Positions 33,954 through 42,500 of a DNA stretch of 52,857 nucleotides are shown piece after piece. This stretch comes from CAZMCH01 sp964564735 (GTDB lineage: Bacteria; Poribacteria; DTPJ01): contig CAZMCH010000019.1 of NCBI GenBank assembly GCA_964564735.1, forward strand, positions 1 through 52,857, given 5' to 3'. A model generated the notes under the pieces. It did no database searches and had not been told where the DNA came from. It worked only from the letters and a program-made list of their open reading frames with translations. How positions within the stretch are numbered: position 1 is the first letter of the stretch; the number at the start of each line of letters is the position of its first letter. Both the position numbers and the translations under genes were made by a program.

Positions 33954-35030
33954 TTATCTATAAGCTTGCCAAGTTTGCAGACCATCAAATTCAAAATTAA
34001 AGTCAATTATTTCTACATTGAGATTTTCTAGGCTTTTTCTTACAATATGCTCTTGATCAGTTTGAGCATAAAAAAGCAGACATCCTCCGCCTCCTGCTCC
34101 ACAGGCTTTTCCACCAAGCGCGCCATTTGCCTTAGCAACTTCAAAAATCCTCTCTATCTGTGGATTAGTAACAGATGGATGTAGTAATTTTTGATTTTCC
34201 CAATTTTCATTTAATAATTTGCCAAAATTAGATAAATCCTCTTTTAATAGATCATCTTTCATTTCTGATGCAATTGCCCTTAAATTTCTTAAAGCCTGTC
34301 TAGTTTTTGTCTCTTTAAGTTCATAAGATTCCCTTACTTTTGCGTGTATATCACTACTCAGTCGTGATTTTCCCGTATAACAAATAACAAGGTTTTTCTC
34401 AAGTTCGCAAATAACATCCCTAGAAAGCTGAAGTTTTGAGACCTTTACTTCTTCGTCCATAAACTCCATAAAGTTTATGCCTCCAAATGCAGAAGCATAA
34501 TGATCCTGTTTTCCACCAAGTATATCTAATTCTTGGCGTTCAATTAGGCTGGCTTTTTCTGCAAGCTCATAAGGAAGAAGTTTCAAACCTGTATATGCAC
34601 TTAAAGCCCCAATTAACGCAACACCCATAGAAGCGGATGTTCCCAGACCAGAGCCTGCAGGCGCATTTGATCTAGTGATAATCTCCAAACCGCCTTTTAT
34701 GTTCATCTGCTTTATCGCTGCTTTTGCCAGATCAATATTACCGTTATACTCTAGGCTTTTAACTCCATCAGCTTCCTCGTAAATATCAAAATCTGCTGAG
34801 TATATTCTTACTGCTCTGTTTTCTACTGTTTCTTTATGCTTATATCCATAGGATTGAGTTACGACTTCCTTATCAGGGAGTTTTCTGACTGTAACATAAG
34901 AATAAATATCAATACTTGCATTTAGGACTAATCCTTTGGATTCCTCTGTAAATAAAGCGACATCAGTCCAACCACCACCAAAATCAATTCTGACAGGGGC
35001 TTTTGCTCTAACAAATCTTTCTTTTTTCAC
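33954..35030 (-). CDS. GHMP-family sugar kinase (HddA/fucokinase-like)
   Basis: 358 residues. N-terminal substrate motif RAKAPVRIDFGGGWTDVALF; ATP-binding motif II GSGLGTSASMGVALIGALS; ILGGKQDHYASAFGG; and C-terminal motif III GKACGAGGGGCLLFY. The DFGGGWTD signature and length are closest to D-glycero-D-manno-heptose 7-phosphate kinase (HddA) and L-fucokinase-type enzymes rather than to galactokinase or mevalonate kinase. It would phosphorylate a sugar at C-1. It lies 16 bases after the ceramidase-like gene in a minus-strand set bordered by two radical SAM genes. No heptose-biosynthesis genes are nearby. Confidence 0.87.
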   Translation of the reverse strand: MKKERFVRAKAPVRIDFGGGWTDVALFTEESKGLVLNASIDIYSYVTVRKLPDKEVVTQSYGYKHKETVENRAVRIYSADFDIYEEADGVKSLEYNGNIDLAKAAIKQMNIKGGLEIITRSNAPAGSGLGTSASMGVALIGALSAYTGLKLLPYELAEKASLIERQELDILGGKQDHYASAFGGINFMEFMDEEVKVSKLQLSRDVICELEKNLVICYTGKSRLSSDIHAKVRESYELKETKTRQALRNLRAIASEMKDDLLKEDLSNFGKLLNENWENQKLLHPSVTNPQIERIFEVAKANGALGGKACGAGGGGCLLFYAQTDQEHIVRKSLENLNVEIIDFNFEFDGLQTWQAYR

Positions 35031-35046
35031 AAAATAACCTGCCTTT

Positions 35047-36447
35047 TTACCACATGCTGTTTATTAATTTCAGAGTTTCTTCCACAAGTATTTGTCCACC
35101 CTCAGGACCGACTAAGTTACTTGCGACCTCTGCACCGTACCCACCACCAGCGATTGCTTTTGCAGTTGGTAGATAGCCTGCACCATTATAACAAACGCAA
35201 TCGCCTGCAAGTTGAACGATAAAAGTCTGTAAGGCTTTGCTTCTTGCTTTTATGCGTATTCCATAGTCCAGATACATTTCAAACGGATTAGAAGCAATAG
35301 CAATATCGCCAAGACGCATAACATTAATCTGAGTCTGAAAAAAAGGATTATCCCATTGTTTTTCATATCTTTCTATGGTTGTTTCATTGCGCCCTAATTG
35401 GATATAATCGCCTAATTGGGCATCAAGTTTGCCCTTGTTTAATAACTTTTCATATTCTCGCTTTGCTTGTTCATATTCAGCACCTGTTACTTTTCTAACA
35501 GGAAGACTCACATCATAGGCAATATGTTTAAAAGGAAGTCTTGTCCTTATATCCATTTTGGCAATAGGAAAAACCCTATCAATCGCATCTGCTATTCTGA
35601 TTGCTATTTCCTGACGTTCTGAAACGCCTCGTTTTTTGCGCATTTCTTCCTCTAACTTGCCGAAAAGCAAAAAGTGTGGAGACTGATCACCTGCCGAACT
35701 ACATTGCGTCAAGACAAAGAGATTGTCTGAATAGCGTTTTCTTAGCTCTGATCTAACTTCATGCCAAAAATCAGCAGATATATAATATTCCCCTTCCGTT
35801 ACTTGTGATGGACATGCAATATTGATGACGATTCCTGTAAGCTCATGTTTTTCGTCCCAAACAAAAATCAGATTCAAGGAATGATCTTCATAGCCTTCAA
35901 TACAATCAAAGTTATCCACATTTGTTCCACCATACATCTGCGCATGTCCATCAAGATAAACAGCCCTTCTATTATGCCCGACAACAGCATGACCAAGCCC
36001 CCAACTAATGCCAGCAGGTTTGCGATTTTCATAGGCGTTCAATATAACATCTAACAGACAGTTTATGAGAAAGTCAACATATTCGCTTTCACTCATAACC
36101 TCTTCGCTTTGGGGACCATACCAGCCCTCGATCATATTTGGAGCGGTATGCGTGTGTGTGGCATTAAGGAATATCTTTCTCATGTCTAAATTCGGTAATC
36201 GGTGTTTTATCTTTTCCCTTAATTTAGCCTGAATACTTTCTTCAATAAACGAGAGGTCGCATGAAACCATAATGGCATAGTCGTCATCTGTTTCGATTAC
36301 CAAAGCAGTCGCCATTATTAAATCATGCACATATCTTGAAATTCTCGGATGAAACTGACCTACAAGAACAACAGGCTTTGATGGCGTTATACTTGTGGTT
36401 GCCCATCCAATAGATATTTTCTTTTCTGATAAAATAGGCGCACTCAT
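35047..36447 (-). CDS. neutral/alkaline ceramidase-like hydrolase
   Basis: 466 residues matching the N-terminal catalytic domain of neutral/alkaline non-lysosomal ceramidases (about 450 residues). IGWATTSITPSKPVVLVGQF opens the domain. ATHTHTAPNMIEGW carries the zinc-type HTHxAP motif; VGHNRRAVYLDGHAQMYGG and QCSSAGDQSPHFL hold the other active-site segments. There is no signal peptide and no C-terminal immunoglobulin-like domain, unlike secreted ceramidases, so the substrate may be another amide or a sugar derivative in the cytoplasm. Homologues of this type are abundant in Planctomycete/Poribacteria-like genomes. It is in an operon-like row with the GHMP kinase. Confidence 0.82.
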   Translation of the reverse strand: MSAPILSEKKISIGWATTSITPSKPVVLVGQFHPRISRYVHDLIMATALVIETDDDYAIMVSCDLSFIEESIQAKLREKIKHRLPNLDMRKIFLNATHTHTAPNMIEGWYGPQSEEVMSESEYVDFLINCLLDVILNAYENRKPAGISWGLGHAVVGHNRRAVYLDGHAQMYGGTNVDNFDCIEGYEDHSLNLIFVWDEKHELTGIVINIACPSQVTEGEYYISADFWHEVRSELRKRYSDNLFVLTQCSSAGDQSPHFLLFGKLEEEMRKKRGVSERQEIAIRIADAIDRVFPIAKMDIRTRLPFKHIAYDVSLPVRKVTGAEYEQAKREYEKLLNKGKLDAQLGDYIQLGRNETTIERYEKQWDNPFFQTQINVMRLGDIAIASNPFEMYLDYGIRIKARSKALQTFIVQLAGDCVCYNGAGYLPTAKAIAGGGYGAEVASNLVGPEGGQILVEETLKLINSMW

Positions 36448-36481
36448 TATTCATACCACCTTTCGTTTTCTTAAGCGATAG

Positions 36482-37897
36482 CTAATATGCTACTTGATTA
36501 GATTCCTTATCTTCGCCTTTCCAAACTTCACGAGTCCATATATCTTTCTTGGTATAACTTTTCCATGCTTTATTTGCCAATTTTGCGTAATCCAGAGAAT
36601 AGTTATCTAAATAATCAGCCATATCGGTTATTAGAGTCTCTGCACCTTCATGTGTTGGATAGGCATTGTGGCTTGATACAACCTCTCTTAGTGTTTCTGG
36701 ATGGTCTATAATCATGCAGGGAAGCAAGGGATTTTCATTATTTGCTTTTTGTCTTTCTCTTATATCTTTAAAGAATGGGGAGTTGATAACCTCCTTAAGA
36801 GATTTATTTTTTATATTATCAACCGCAAAATGCACGAAAACACAAGGCTCAACATCGCCCTTGCTATTGATATGCAAATATCTTCTACCACCAGCAATAC
36901 AACCACCAACTAATGGTCCGTCATTCCAAAAATCAGCGATGAAAATATCTTTCTCATCACGCATTTGTTTTATTCTCTGTCTTAGTAAATCTCTTTGTTC
37001 AGGTGTAGGCATAAGGTCAAGTTGTGGTTTACGCCCTATTGGTATATAGATAAAATACCAGCCAAATGAACAACCACGCTCTATCATCTTATCGATAAAT
37101 TCATTACTGGATAGAATATCGATATTATGTCTTGTAACAGTAGCAGAAAATCCAAATAATGCTCCTGCGTCTTTTAGCCTTGCCATCGCCTCAGAGACTT
37201 TTTTATATACACCCTCGCCTCTTCTTGCATCCGTCTCTGCTTCATAACCTTCAACACTTATTGCGGGTGCAGAATTACCGAGTTTTACTAGCTTTTTGGC
37301 TACTTCTTCATCAATCAGAGTTCCATTGGTGTATATCTGAAAAACCATGTCATCATGTTTTTCAAAGAGATCAAATAATTTATCGTATGTAAATGGTTCG
37401 CCTCCTGATATAGTAATGAAATAAATTCCCAGCTCTTTGGCTTCACTAACAATCCTATCAAACGTATCAAAATCAAGCTCTTCGCTTTTTTTGTATTGCC
37501 CTGCATAACAGCCATAGCAACCAAGATTACATTTCATAGTAGGACTTATTACTATAAAAGATGGTGGTGGATCACCATATTCTTTTTGCATCTCTTTTCT
37601 GATTCCATATCCAAAAAGCATTGAGTTTGTAAATAAATTAGCAGCAAGATGCTTATGATAGTTTGGGTTTATATTTCTAGACATTAGCTTTCTTATCATT
37701 GCTAAACCCGGATGACCTTGTTCAAATATTGATCTTGTGCTACGGACATATTTTTTCTGTATATCGGTAACCATAAACTTTTCAGCCATTTTAGTCATGC
37801 GAATGAGGCTTTCGTCAGAGGCATTTGCAAGCATTTTTGCCATCTGGCTTACAACCCCCCTTGTTGCATACATCTTGGCTTTTTTGATGTATTTCAT
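36482..37897 (-). CDS. radical SAM protein with long N-terminal extension (A copy)
   Basis: 471 residues. About residues 1-107 are helix-rich; the core has VISPTMKCNLGCYGCYAGQY with CxxxCxxC, ITISGGEPFTYDKLF, the strand LVKLGNSAPAISVEGYEAET and RRGEGVYKKV. The C-terminal part has fewer cysteines than its paralogue (GGCIAGGRRYLHI, VEPCVFVHFA, LPCMIID), about as expected for a short auxiliary region. Soluble, no signal peptide. It begins the minus-strand row rSAM, ceramidase-like, GHMP kinase, rSAM (gaps of about 34, 16 and 81 bases). The substrate is unknown. It is not a close match to ScmE/ScmF as I remember them, which lack such an N-terminal extension. Confidence 0.82.
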   Translation of the reverse strand: MKYIKKAKMYATRGVVSQMAKMLANASDESLIRMTKMAEKFMVTDIQKKYVRSTRSIFEQGHPGLAMIRKLMSRNINPNYHKHLAANLFTNSMLFGYGIRKEMQKEYGDPPPSFIVISPTMKCNLGCYGCYAGQYKKSEELDFDTFDRIVSEAKELGIYFITISGGEPFTYDKLFDLFEKHDDMVFQIYTNGTLIDEEVAKKLVKLGNSAPAISVEGYEAETDARRGEGVYKKVSEAMARLKDAGALFGFSATVTRHNIDILSSNEFIDKMIERGCSFGWYFIYIPIGRKPQLDLMPTPEQRDLLRQRIKQMRDEKDIFIADFWNDGPLVGGCIAGGRRYLHINSKGDVEPCVFVHFAVDNIKNKSLKEVINSPFFKDIRERQKANNENPLLPCMIIDHPETLREVVSSHNAYPTHEGAETLITDMADYLDNYSLDYAKLANKAWKSYTKKDIWTREVWKGEDKESNQVAY

Positions 37898-37922
37898 TTA
37901 TAAACAGCCTCCTATCATTCAT

Positions 37923-38891
37923 TTAGGTAAACAAGCAACTCATACTATCTCCACAATGTATTCGCTTGATCGCTTCTGCAAAGATATCCGCAACAGAAAG
38001 GACTTTTATTTTATCGATCTTTTTCTCCTCTGGAAGTGGAACAGTGTTTGTAATAATCAGCTTTTTTAATGGAGATGCAGAAATATTTTGAACTGCTTTA
38101 CCAGATAATACTCCATGTGTAATACCTGCATAAATATCTTTTGCACCATTTTCTCTCAAAACTCTGATAAGTTCCATAAGCGAACCGCCTGTCAATATTT
38201 CATCATCAAACATGACTGCGTTTCTGCCCTTTACATCACCAATTATATTAGTTACTTTTGCGTTTTCATCATCTCCTTCACGTCGTTTCTCAAGGATTGC
38301 TAACGGGGCTTTTAACTTTTCAGCGTATCTGACATTCAGTTTTGCCCTTCCTACGTCACCTGCAACAACCGTAAGGTTTTTGATCTTTTTCCCCTTAAAA
38401 TACTCACATAGAATAGGCAAAGCCAAGAGCTGATCTACAGGTATATTAAAAAAGCCTTGAATTTGTGCTGCATGTAAATCCATTGTAAGCACTCTATCTG
38501 CACCTGCAGTTTTTATTAAATCAGCCATTAGCTTTGCTGTAATAGATATTCTGGGTTCGTCTTTTTTGTCCGAACGAACATAAGGAAAGTATGGTATTAC
38601 CGCTGTTACTCTATCGGCAGAAGCACCTTTTAGGGCATGAAGCATAATGAATAGCTCCATTATATTATCATTTACTGGCGGACATGACGTCTGAACGACA
38701 AAAACATCCTTTCCTCTAACACTTTCATCTATTTTGACCTTGATGTTTTCGTTGCTAAATTTGATGATAGTACGTTTTCCGAGTGTCAAACCTAATTTTT
38801 TAGCAATCTCTTGTGCTAATGGTTTGTTTGAACTGCCTGAAAATATCTTTAACTTATCATCTATATCATCTTTGTCTTTTTTATCCCCCAT
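37923..38891 (-). CDS. prs: ribose-phosphate pyrophosphokinase
   Basis: The start at 38891 is chosen because GGAGAGGGG lies upstream; 322 residues. Class I PRPP synthetase features: KIFSGSSNKPLAQEIAKKLG, PVNDNIMELFIMLHALKGAS, VIPYFPYVRSDKKDEPR and MDLHAAQIQGFF. The PRPP loop reads VMFDDEILTGGSLMELI, a variant of the usual DDMIDTGGT, which may affect kinetics or indicate a class or lineage difference. It makes PRPP from ribose-5-phosphate and ATP for nucleotide, histidine and NAD synthesis. It lies 19 bases after hisF, suiting a shared PRPP/histidine context. Confidence 0.92.
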   Translation of the reverse strand: MGDKKDKDDIDDKLKIFSGSSNKPLAQEIAKKLGLTLGKRTIIKFSNENIKVKIDESVRGKDVFVVQTSCPPVNDNIMELFIMLHALKGASADRVTAVIPYFPYVRSDKKDEPRISITAKLMADLIKTAGADRVLTMDLHAAQIQGFFNIPVDQLLALPILCEYFKGKKIKNLTVVAGDVGRAKLNVRYAEKLKAPLAILEKRREGDDENAKVTNIIGDVKGRNAVMFDDEILTGGSLMELIRVLRENGAKDIYAGITHGVLSGKAVQNISASPLKKLIITNTVPLPEEKKIDKIKVLSVADIFAEAIKRIHCGDSMSCLFT

Positions 38892-38910
38892 TTTTCCCCT
38901 CTCCATCTTT

Positions 38911-39672
38911 TTATATTCTTACATGAATACCTTTATCTATTAAATACATCTTTGCCTCTTTAACTGTATATTCCCTATAATGAAAAATTGACGCTGCTAA
39001 TACAGCATCCGCTTTCCCATCATGAAAAGCCTCATATAAATGCTCTAGGTTTCCAGCACCGCCAGACGCAATCACAGGAATATTAACCAATTCCGAGATT
39101 TGCCTTGTTAGTTCAATATCATATCCATTTTTTGTGCCATCACAATCCATGCTAGTAAGAAGTATCTCGCCTGCACCGAGTTCCTCTACTTTTTTTGCCC
39201 ATTCAAGAGCATCAATATTAGTGGGTTTACGACCTCCATAGGTAAAAACTTCCCATTCTTCATTACCATTACGACGTTTGGCATCGATGGCGACAACTAT
39301 ACATTGACTCCCAAATCTATCAGAAGCAACCTTAACAAAATTTGGATCTTCAACTGCTGATGTATTGATAGAAACTTTATCAGCACCAGCAGATAAAAGA
39401 TTTCTGATGTCATCTATATTTCGTATTCCACCGCCAACCGTTAAAGGCATGAAGACCTGTTCTGCTGTTTTTTCAACAACATGGATCATTGTTCTTCGAT
39501 TCTCATGTGAAGCAGTAATGTCAAGAAAAGTTATTTCGTCAGCACCTTCATCGTTATATCTGGATGCGACCTCTACAGGATCGCCAGCATCACGAAGACC
39601 TAAAAAATTGACACCTTTAACTACTCTGCCATTTTTTACATCAAGGCAAGGTATGATGCGCTTTGCTAACAC
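38911..39672 (-). CDS. hisF: imidazole glycerol phosphate synthase, cyclase subunit
   Basis: 253 residues, exactly the family length, with a GTG start at 39670-39672 preceded by GGAGGAATTTTT. The barrel shows LAKRIIPCLDVKNGRVVKG (catalytic Asp11), DEITFLDITAS, PLTVGGGIRNIDD, GADKVSINTSAV, IVVAIDAKRRNG (catalytic Asp about 130) and VIASGGAGNLEHL. With HisH it makes imidazole glycerol phosphate and AICAR in histidine synthesis. No other his gene lies in the window, so the pathway is scattered. Confidence 0.95.
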   Translation of the reverse strand: MLAKRIIPCLDVKNGRVVKGVNFLGLRDAGDPVEVASRYNDEGADEITFLDITASHENRRTMIHVVEKTAEQVFMPLTVGGGIRNIDDIRNLLSAGADKVSINTSAVEDPNFVKVASDRFGSQCIVVAIDAKRRNGNEEWEVFTYGGRKPTNIDALEWAKKVEELGAGEILLTSMDCDGTKNGYDIELTRQISELVNIPVIASGGAGNLEHLYEAFHDGKADAVLAASIFHYREYTVKEAKMYLIDKGIHVRI

Positions 39673-39811
39673 AAAAATTCCTCCGATTTGCTATTAATTA
39701 ACGTGATTTATTCAGTTAAAGAAAATAGAACGCAGATTAAAAGGACTCTGGCAGATTATCGCAGATTGATTTCGGAATATAATTATAATCAATTAAATAT
39801 GATAACAGAAA

Positions 39812-40591
39812 TCAGATTTTTGGAAATGTCTCATTTAGGGCGTTTATTGTCCTATCAGCAACGCCAATAGGATCATCACCTAATCGAAATAGATCAACGA
39901 CATAATACCCATCATAGCCAATCTCTTTGAAGACTGAATCCATTTCATTAAAATCTATATCGCCCTGACCAATTTCAAGATGATTGTGAACTTTATCTTT
40001 TATATCCTCAATATGAGCATGAACGATTGAATCACCAAGTATTTTAATCGATTCTATAAGGCTTGGGTCGGTTATATATGCGTGTCCGATGTCAAGATTG
40101 ACTTTTAGTTTTGGTGAAGCGATCTCTTTTATCATTCGAATCATATCTTTTGTATCGCTTATAATCTGTAATGGCTCAGGTTCAATGGCAATATAAACGT
40201 CATATTGTTCGGCTTTTGCTGTTAATTTTCTGAGTATATTAGCTAATTCAGCCCATTTTTCCTCCTTTTTGTCATCATCAACTCTTTCAGAATTTATAAT
40301 CAGAATATCAGCACCAAGCCATTTTGTAATCTCAACCGCCTTGAATGTATTAGCAAGTCTTTGCTCAAAATCCTCAAAATCCGCATGATAGCTAACAGAT
40401 GCGATTTCCAAACCTATATTATCCATGAGTTCCTTGATACCTTTGGCTTGCTCTTGTGTAAAATTTTCTGGTCTCATATCTGCAGGCTCAAGACATAGTT
40501 CTGCACCATCAAAACCCAGATTTGCCAATGCCCTGACTATATCTTCGATTTTCCAGTCCTTAAAACCACCTGTTCTAAATCCGTATTTCAC
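39812..40591 (-). CDS. xylose-isomerase-like sugar isomerase/epimerase
   Basis: 259 residues of the AP_endonuc_2 TIM-barrel family. MKYGFRTGGFKDWKIEDIV opens the barrel; then NLGFDGAELCLEP, VYIAIEPEPLQI with a metal-binding Glu, KVNLDIGHAYITDPS with Asp and His, IVHAHIEDIKDKVHNHLEIG and a GYYVVDLF end. The metal-binding set looks complete, as in tagatose- or hydroxypyruvate-type isomerases. It lies 13 bases after the threonine aldolase gene on the same strand, but no pathway is evident from the neighbours. The short spacer before hisF (39673-39811) holds only a degenerate dispersed repeat. Confidence 0.82.
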   Translation of the reverse strand: MKYGFRTGGFKDWKIEDIVRALANLGFDGAELCLEPADMRPENFTQEQAKGIKELMDNIGLEIASVSYHADFEDFEQRLANTFKAVEITKWLGADILIINSERVDDDKKEEKWAELANILRKLTAKAEQYDVYIAIEPEPLQIISDTKDMIRMIKEIASPKLKVNLDIGHAYITDPSLIESIKILGDSIVHAHIEDIKDKVHNHLEIGQGDIDFNEMDSVFKEIGYDGYYVVDLFRLGDDPIGVADRTINALNETFPKI

Positions 40592-40604
40592 TTTTGCCTC
40601 CGTA

Positions 40605-41642
40605 TTACAAGTTTTTTATAATTTCTATAAAAGAATCAATAGCAATGCTTATGTCATTTCTATCAACGTCTTTATGAGTAACAAGCCTGATTCTATAAGG
40701 TCCATAAACCGAAACTTTAATGCCTAGTGCTAGGAGTTTTTTGGCAAAATCCGATGCAGATATATTTATATGCTTGGTATCAAACATAACCATATTAGTC
40801 TCACCTTTTGTCAAACCTTCGGCTATTTTGTCAACTTTTGAAAGCTCATCAGCAAGGAATTTTGCGTTGTCATGGTCATCTTTTAGTCTTTCGGTCATTT
40901 CCTCTAATGCGATAATACCTGCGGATGCGATAACACCAGCCTGACGCATTGAACCACCAAGACGTTTGCGCGCTATCCTCGCCTTTTTGATGAAATCTGC
41001 TGTCCCCGTAAGTATTGACCCAATAGGCGCACCAAGTCCCTTTGACAAGCAAAACATGACAGAATCAACACAATCAGCAATATCTTTTACATCAACACCA
41101 AGAGCAATTCCTGCGTTGAATATCCTTGCACCGTCAAGATGAATAGGAACGCCATATTTTTTTGCTATATTTTGTATAACCTTCATTTTTTCAACGGGAA
41201 TTGCACGTCCACAGGCTCGATTGTGTGTATTTTCTAAGCATATCAAGGTTGTCTTTGGACGATTTCCGTTTCGCTGGATAGCATCTTCAACTAATTCTGG
41301 ATCAGGACATCCACCGTCACCAGAAATTAAGACAGGCAAAGCCCCTGCAATGGCAGAGACATTCCCACGTTCATAATAATATATGTGGCAATCTGGCTCC
41401 ATGATAACCGCATCACCATGACAAACATGAGTTATTAGAGCAGATGTGTTTCCCATTGTGCCTGTAGGGACAAACATCGCTGATTCTTTTCCGATCTTTT
41501 TTGCGGCGATTTCTTCAAGCCTATTTACTGTTGGGTCTTCACCATAGCAATCATCACCAACTTCTGCATTCATCATTGCCTCACGCATCTTTTGCGTTGG
41601 TTTTGTTACGGTATCACTGCGAAGATCAATTATCTTTGACAT
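40605..41642 (-). CDS. ltaE: low-specificity L-threonine aldolase (PLP)
   Basis: 345 residues, typical for the family. It starts KIIDLRSDTVTKPTQKMREA, then EVGDDCYGEDPTVN, FVPTGTMGNTSAL, the dimer-contact ICLENTHNRACGRA, HLDGARIFNAGIALG, and the PLP-binding lysine in FCLSKGLGAPIGS. The C-terminal strand ends YRIRLVTHKDVDR. The enzyme cleaves L-threonine or L-allo-threonine to glycine and acetaldehyde. It lies between tlyA (16 bases away) and the isomerase gene in a row of same-strand genes. Phenylserine aldolase activity is an alternative but less likely. Confidence 0.92.
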   Translation of the reverse strand: MSKIIDLRSDTVTKPTQKMREAMMNAEVGDDCYGEDPTVNRLEEIAAKKIGKESAMFVPTGTMGNTSALITHVCHGDAVIMEPDCHIYYYERGNVSAIAGALPVLISGDGGCPDPELVEDAIQRNGNRPKTTLICLENTHNRACGRAIPVEKMKVIQNIAKKYGVPIHLDGARIFNAGIALGVDVKDIADCVDSVMFCLSKGLGAPIGSILTGTADFIKKARIARKRLGGSMRQAGVIASAGIIALEEMTERLKDDHDNAKFLADELSKVDKIAEGLTKGETNMVMFDTKHINISASDFAKKLLALGIKVSVYGPYRIRLVTHKDVDRNDISIAIDSFIEIIKNL

Positions 41643-41658
41643 GGAAAAACTCCTGTTA

Positions 41659-42474
41659 TTAGTTATTCAAAATATTATGCGATTCGATGACAACTTTATT
41701 TATAATATCATCAAAAATATATATATCTTGTCTGTTTTTGCTCTTTTGAAGATAAATAAGATATTCTATATTTCCCGAAGGACCTTTTATTGGTGAATAT
41801 GTGATCCCTTTCATTTCAAAGCCATTCTGGATTGCCATTTCACAGACATTTCTTATGACAATATAATGTGTCTGTGCATCTTTTACGACTCCGCCTTTAC
41901 CTACAAGCTTTTTCCCTGCCTCAAATTGCGGTTTTATAAGGGCGATAACCTGCCCGTTATCAGATATTAATGAATAAACGACAGGTATTACTTTATCAAG
42001 AGAGATAAACGAGACATCTATTGTTGCAATATCAATCTCTCTATTAAACAGATCAGGCTTGACATATCTTATGTTTGTCCTTTCAAAAACACCTACCCTT
42101 TGATCATTTCTTAGTTTCCAATCAAGCTGACCATATCCAACATCAACAGCATAGACAAAAACCGCACCATTTTGCAAAAGGCAATCAGTAAATCCCCCGG
42201 TTGATGAGCCTATATCTATCGCTATTTTGCCTTTAACGTCAATGTTAAAGTATTTTAAGGCTTTTTCTAGTTTATATCCGCCACGACTGACATAAGGGCA
42301 AGTATTTTGTATTGTAATGACAGAATCTCTTGAAACTAGCTTGCTAGGTTTGTCAGCAACTTGATTATTAACTAGAACTTCTCCTGCCATAATAAGCTGT
42401 TTAGCTTTCTCACGACTTGGAACGTTGCATATCTCCATAAGTAGAATATCAAGTCTTTCTGATTTTTCAGGCAT
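41659..42474 (-). CDS. tlyA: TlyA-family rRNA 2'-O-methyltransferase
   Basis: 271 residues. An N-terminal S4 RNA-binding domain (RLDILLMEICNVPSREKAKQ, then LIMAGEVLVNNQ) is followed by an FtsJ-type methyltransferase domain: VSRGGYKLEKALKYF, AIDIGSSTGGFTDCLLQNGA with the SAM motif, VYAVDVGYGQLDWKLR, TIDVSFISLDKVIP and IKPQFEAGKKLVGKGGVVKD. The K-D-K-E type set of FtsJ enzymes is present in these blocks. TlyA methylates cytidines of 16S and 23S rRNA; some members were called haemolysins. It follows dxs by 26 bases, an arrangement common in bacteria. Confidence 0.93.
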   Translation of the reverse strand: MPEKSERLDILLMEICNVPSREKAKQLIMAGEVLVNNQVADKPSKLVSRDSVITIQNTCPYVSRGGYKLEKALKYFNIDVKGKIAIDIGSSTGGFTDCLLQNGAVFVYAVDVGYGQLDWKLRNDQRVGVFERTNIRYVKPDLFNREIDIATIDVSFISLDKVIPVVYSLISDNGQVIALIKPQFEAGKKLVGKGGVVKDAQTHYIVIRNVCEMAIQNGFEMKGITYSPIKGPSGNIEYLIYLQKSKNRQDIYIFDDIINKVVIESHNILNN

Positions 42475-42500
42475 AATAATAAAGGAAAATAGGATAAAAA

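Noticed and set aside
32361..37897. Identifying the two radical SAM proteins as ScmE and ScmF of the peptide cassette
   Set aside because: They lie 5-10 kb away behind unrelated genes and carry long N-terminal extensions that I do not expect in ScmE/ScmF. A trans role remains possible but is not supported by the sequence.
39688..39870. 60-codon frame before hisF (RTQIKRTLADYRRLI-like)
   Set aside because: The sequence looks like a degenerate dispersed repeat (CGCAGATT motif) often mis-called as protein, and it runs antisense into the isomerase gene.
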